Made by a program: the position numbers and the translations under genes
Notes under the pieces: model-generated
What the model was told of the DNA's origin: nothing
Seen by the model: the letters and a program-made list of their open reading frames with translations, nothing else
Database searches by the model: none
Part shown: positions 41,654 through 44,107 of the stretch, one piece after another
How the letters are laid out: each line of letters opens with the position of its first letter
How positions within the stretch are numbered: the first letter of the stretch is position 1
Source: Janthinobacterium sp. ROICE36
GTDB lineage: Bacteria; Pseudomonadota; Gammaproteobacteria; Burkholderiales; Burkholderiaceae_D
DNA: 44,107 bases
Reading direction: 5' to 3'
Assembly: GCF_002869965.1 (NCBI RefSeq)
Contig: NZ_PEBS01000048.1
Coordinates: 1 to 44,107 of the forward strand

Positions 41654-43351
41654 ATGCTGCAACAGCAACAACTGCAAGAGGAACCAAATGCCGACACGGC
41701 ATTGCCATTGGTCGATCAGGCAGATTTGGTCATGATCTTTGGCATGCGCCTGTTGCTGTCGGTGACGGCGTTGTTAACCCTGATCATCAACCCCGGCAAG
41801 CTGGGTGTGCCGAATCAGCTGGCCTGGCTGATCCTGTGTTCGTATGTGCTGCATAGCGCAGTGCTGTTTGTTTTTCTTTATTTCAAGCATCCGGTGGTGT
41901 ATGGCAAGCTGGTATGCTGGCTCGACGTGCTGTGGTGCGGCATGATCGTGTTCGCTACCGGTGGCGCCGAAAGCTACTTTTTCCCCTTCTTTTTCTTCGT
42001 CATCCTGGCGTCGTCGTTTCAGTGCGGACTCGACGAAGGTGCGCGCATCACGCTCGCCTCCTGTGTTCTGCTGGTGCTGGCATCGGTGGCATCGACCCCT
42101 GAGCTGATCATTTCGCAGCTGTTGCTGCGCACGACCTTTGTCATGGCGCTCGGCTACATGATCGCGTACTGGGGTGGCCTGGGGCTGTTGCAGAAGCGCA
42201 GACTGGCGTTGTTGCGCGAGGTCAGCCAGCAATCGAATCCCCGCTTTGGCGTCGACCACACGGTGGCGTCGGTCCTGCAGAAGGCGCGTGTCTTTTTTGA
42301 CGCCAGCAGCTGTATACTCGTCATGCGCGAGGGCGATGCGGCGCAGTGGCAGTTGCGTACGGCGCTCGAAGAGAGAGGCGGACACGCGGGGCGTGTCAGC
42401 CAGCTGAGCGAAGCCGCGGTGGCGCCGCTGATGGTGTTCGGTGCCAGCCAGAGCGTGCTGTACGCGCCGTCCTTGCGCGCGCGCCTGGGACTGACGAGTG
42501 TGCTCGTGGGAGTCGAACGCGGCAGTGCAAAGTGGCAGCGGCTCGATGCGCATGGGCCGCAGGGCACAGCGCTGGCCGAACTGCTCGATGCGCGCTCCTT
42601 CATCAGCGTGCCCCTTCCTTTGCATAAGGGACTGGGCCGCATCTACGTGATCTCCGCGAAGAACCGGCTGACCCGGGCCGACGCCAGGTTCCTGCTGCAT
42701 ATCGTTGCGCAAGTGTTCCCCCTGATTGAAAACATCGCCATTCTCGACAAGCTGGCATCCGGCGCGGCGTACCGCGAGCGGCAAAAGATTGCGCGCGACT
42801 TGCACGATTCGACCATCCAGCCGTATATCGGCCTGCGCCATGGCTTGAGCGCCTTGCGCGCCAAGGCGGCTGCCGACAGCCCCTTGCTGGCTGATCTCGA
42901 CAAGCTGATCGACATGAGTGGCCAGGTGATTGGCGACCTGCGCCAGATGGCGCAGACGGTGCGCGGCGGCGCGGAGCGGGAACAGGTGACCCTGCTGGTA
43001 GCGCTGCGACGCCAGGCGGAACAGCTGAAGAAGTTTTTTGGCATCACGATCGAGATCGTTTCGGACAGTGCGTTTGATCTGAGTGACCGGCTGGCAGCCG
43101 AAGTGTTCCAGATCGTCAATGAAGGCATGAGCAATATCCGCAAGCACACCACCGCCCGCGAAGGCCGCGTGACACTCGTTTGCGATGCGCATGCCTTGTC
43201 GATCTCGATAGAGAATGCCGGCGAAACGTCTTCCCGCGTCGAGTTCATGCCGGCCTCCATTGCTGAACGCGCCATGGCGCTGGGCGGCCGGGTGCAGGTC
43301 AGCCAGCGCGCTGATGGCCACACCGCCGTGCATATTGAAATTCCCGTCTGA
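41654..43351 (+). CDS. NarL-type (HisKA_3) membrane sensor histidine kinase
   Basis: A 565-residue kinase. Residues about 22-175 form some six membrane helices (LVMIFGMRLLLSVTALLTLI, YFFPFFFFVILASSFQCG), then a GAF-like domain (about 195-365), then HisKA_3 with His384 in ERQKIARDLHDSTIQPYIG, and an ATPase domain with NEGMSNIRKHT. This belongs to the class that phosphorylates LuxR-type regulators. Its partner is the next gene, which is broken by an insertion. It is divergent from the tad operon, so the pair may have controlled it. Confidence 0.92.
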   Translation: MLQQQQLQEEPNADTALPLVDQADLVMIFGMRLLLSVTALLTLIINPGKLGVPNQLAWLILCSYVLHSAVLFVFLYFKHPVVYGKLVCWLDVLWCGMIVFATGGAESYFFPFFFFVILASSFQCGLDEGARITLASCVLLVLASVASTPELIISQLLLRTTFVMALGYMIAYWGGLGLLQKRRLALLREVSQQSNPRFGVDHTVASVLQKARVFFDASSCILVMREGDAAQWQLRTALEERGGHAGRVSQLSEAAVAPLMVFGASQSVLYAPSLRARLGLTSVLVGVERGSAKWQRLDAHGPQGTALAELLDARSFISVPLPLHKGLGRIYVISAKNRLTRADARFLLHIVAQVFPLIENIAILDKLASGAAYRERQKIARDLHDSTIQPYIGLRHGLSALRAKAAADSPLLADLDKLIDMSGQVIGDLRQMAQTVRGGAEREQVTLLVALRRQAEQLKKFFGITIEIVSDSAFDLSDRLAAEVFQIVNEGMSNIRKHTTAREGRVTLVCDAHALSISIENAGETSSRVEFMPASIAERAMALGGRVQVSQRADGHTAVHIEIPV

Positions 43352-43390
43352 CGGCAAGAGCGTCACGGTTGACCCGTTAAAGGCCATCGT

Positions 43391-43981
43391 ATGTCAAGTT
43401 TACATCCCATCCGCGTCATGCTGGTCGATGATCATAAAACCATGTTGTGGGGGCTGGAAAAGCTGCTGGAAGAGGCGCAACCGGCGATGCAGGTGGTCGC
43501 CAGCGCCAGTACGATAGGCCGCGCGCTGGAGCTTGCCGAGAGCCTGCGCCCTGATATTGTCGTGCTGGACGTGGATCTCGCCGGCGTGTGTTCCGTCGAT
43601 TTCGTCCCCGCGCTGTTGGCCAATGGCGTCACGCGGGCGGTGATGTTCAGCGGCACGCGTGACCAGGAGGTGCTGGGCCGCGCCGTGCGCAGCGGCGCGC
43701 GCGGCGTGATCGGCAAGGAGGCGGCGGCAGATCAGGTGATTGATACCATTGCCAGGGTACATCGGGGCGAATTGTGCCTGGACCAGGCCTTGCTGGGCAG
43801 TCTGCTGGGAGCGCTGCTCAAGCCGGCGCCTGTGCCGGCGCCGCCCGATCCCGAGATGGCGCGCATTGCCCTGCTGACTCTCAAGGAACGCAAGATTGTC
43901 GCCATGATGGTCGAAGGCAATGGAGCACTCAACAAAACCATCGCGCAGCTCGCCTTCATTTCCGAGCAAACCTTGCGTAAC
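43391..43981 (+). pseudogene. LuxR-type response regulator truncated by an IS481-family insertion
   Basis: The first 197 codons are intact: a receiver domain with Asp60 (PDIVVLDVDLAG) and the start of a GerE helix-turn-helix (LLTLKERKIVAMMVEG, KTIAQLAFISEQTLRN). The match to the family stops exactly at Asn197, where KNHL-type residues should follow, and the bases from 43982 belong to an insertion sequence. The frame continues 10 codons into the element to a stop at 44014. The recognition helix is cut and the dimer helix lost, so DNA binding should fail. It is 39 bases behind the kinase gene. Confidence 0.9.
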
Positions 43982-44107
43982 TGTCAAGACCGGCCTGGTT
44001 ATATACGCGTTTAACGAATAATTCCGGCTTTTTCTCCTGCCATTTCTTCATCGCCTGAATCGGTGTTGCGTTATCCAAGGCGCGCTGGGGAATGTTGTGG
44101 TTGTAGA
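43956..44107 (-). CDS. IS481-family transposase, C-terminal fragment (5' end outside window)
   Basis: The minus strand reads YNHNIPQRALDNATPIQAMK then KWQEKKPELFVKRVYNQAGL and DS, the typical C-terminus of IS481-family transposases. The frame has no stop inside the element; it crosses the terminal repeat into the broken regulator gene and reaches TGA at 43958-43956, adding about nine host-derived residues. The transposase thus borrows its stop codon from the insertion site. Confidence 0.8.
   Translation of the reverse strand, partial: YNHNIPQRALDNATPIQAMKKWQEKKPELFVKRVYNQAGLDSYARFARK
43982..44107 (-). mobile_element. End of an IS481-family insertion sequence (cut by window end)
   Basis: From TGTCAAGACCGGCC at 43982, IS481-type sequence runs to the right edge. 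TGT is the usual terminal triplet of the family, and the minus strand encodes the end of the transposase. The break falls exactly where the host response regulator loses homology, which sets the boundary to within a base or two. The other end and the target duplication lie outside the window. Confidence 0.85.

Noticed and set aside
41774..43387. 537-codon open frame on the minus strand
   Set aside because: Antisense of the sensor kinase gene, whose sense frame has membrane helices, the phosphoacceptor His motif and an ATPase N box.

Overview
The window looks like a chromosomal segment of a GC-rich betaproteobacterium of the Burkholderiales, most likely Oxalobacteraceae (Janthinobacterium, Duganella or Massilia type). 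This is judged from protein style and gene content (an acetoacetyl-CoA reductase of PHB synthesis, DctB/DctD-type and LytTR two-component systems, TadE/TadG proteins, an alpha-2-macroglobulin/PBP1C pair); no search was run. Both edges are cut inside insertion sequences: the 3' end of an IS630-family transposase on the left and the 3' end of an IS481-family transposase on the right. The right-hand element interrupts a LuxR-type response regulator gene.

Layout. 1-2.3 kb: IS630 remnant, a YihY/BrkB membrane protein and an OmpA-family porin with a polyproline linker. 2.8-10.6 kb: a two-gene unit of a giant secreted alpha-2-macroglobulin with an intact thioester motif and penicillin-binding protein 1C. 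10.6-14.1 kb: a decayed Tle3-like (type VI lipase effector family) pseudogene and four small secreted or membrane proteins of unknown role. 14.2-20.4 kb: a coherent module on the minus strand made of a NitT/TauT-type ABC importer (binding protein, permease, ATPase) followed by a DctB-like sensor kinase and a DctD-like sigma-54 activator. A textbook -24/-12 promoter and an upstream dyad lie in front of the binding-protein gene. 20.5-22.9 kb: a small lipoprotein, a winged-helix protein with repeats in front of its promoter, and MtfA. 22.9-27.5 kb: a LytTR regulator/LytS-like kinase pair divergent from a beta-lactamase-fold serine hydrolase fused to TPRs. 27.5-34.1 kb: a binding-protein remnant, a glycine-zipper protein, a universal stress protein, PhbB, a DksA/TraR protein, a frameshifted PhnB-type VOC gene, an unknown lipoprotein operon and a hydroxypyruvate isomerase family protein. 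34.2-38.9 kb: RhlE helicase, a small unknown protein, a YcaC-type hydrolase and a YtcJ-type amidohydrolase with an odd His/Cys-rich tail. 38.9-44.1 kb: a three-gene TadE/TadE-like/TadG operon divergent from a NarL-type sensor kinase and its IS-truncated regulator.

The best candidate for something not described is the ABC importer/DctBD-like/sigma-54 module. It pairs a two-component system normally tied to C4-dicarboxylate carriers with a taurine/nitrate-type importer, and the five genes may form one self-amplifying transcription unit. Secondary points of interest are a terminator placed directly in front of the yihY start codon, the conserved-looking metal-ligand tail of the amidohydrolase, and repeat arrays in front of the winged-helix gene and the LytTR/serine hydrolase pair.
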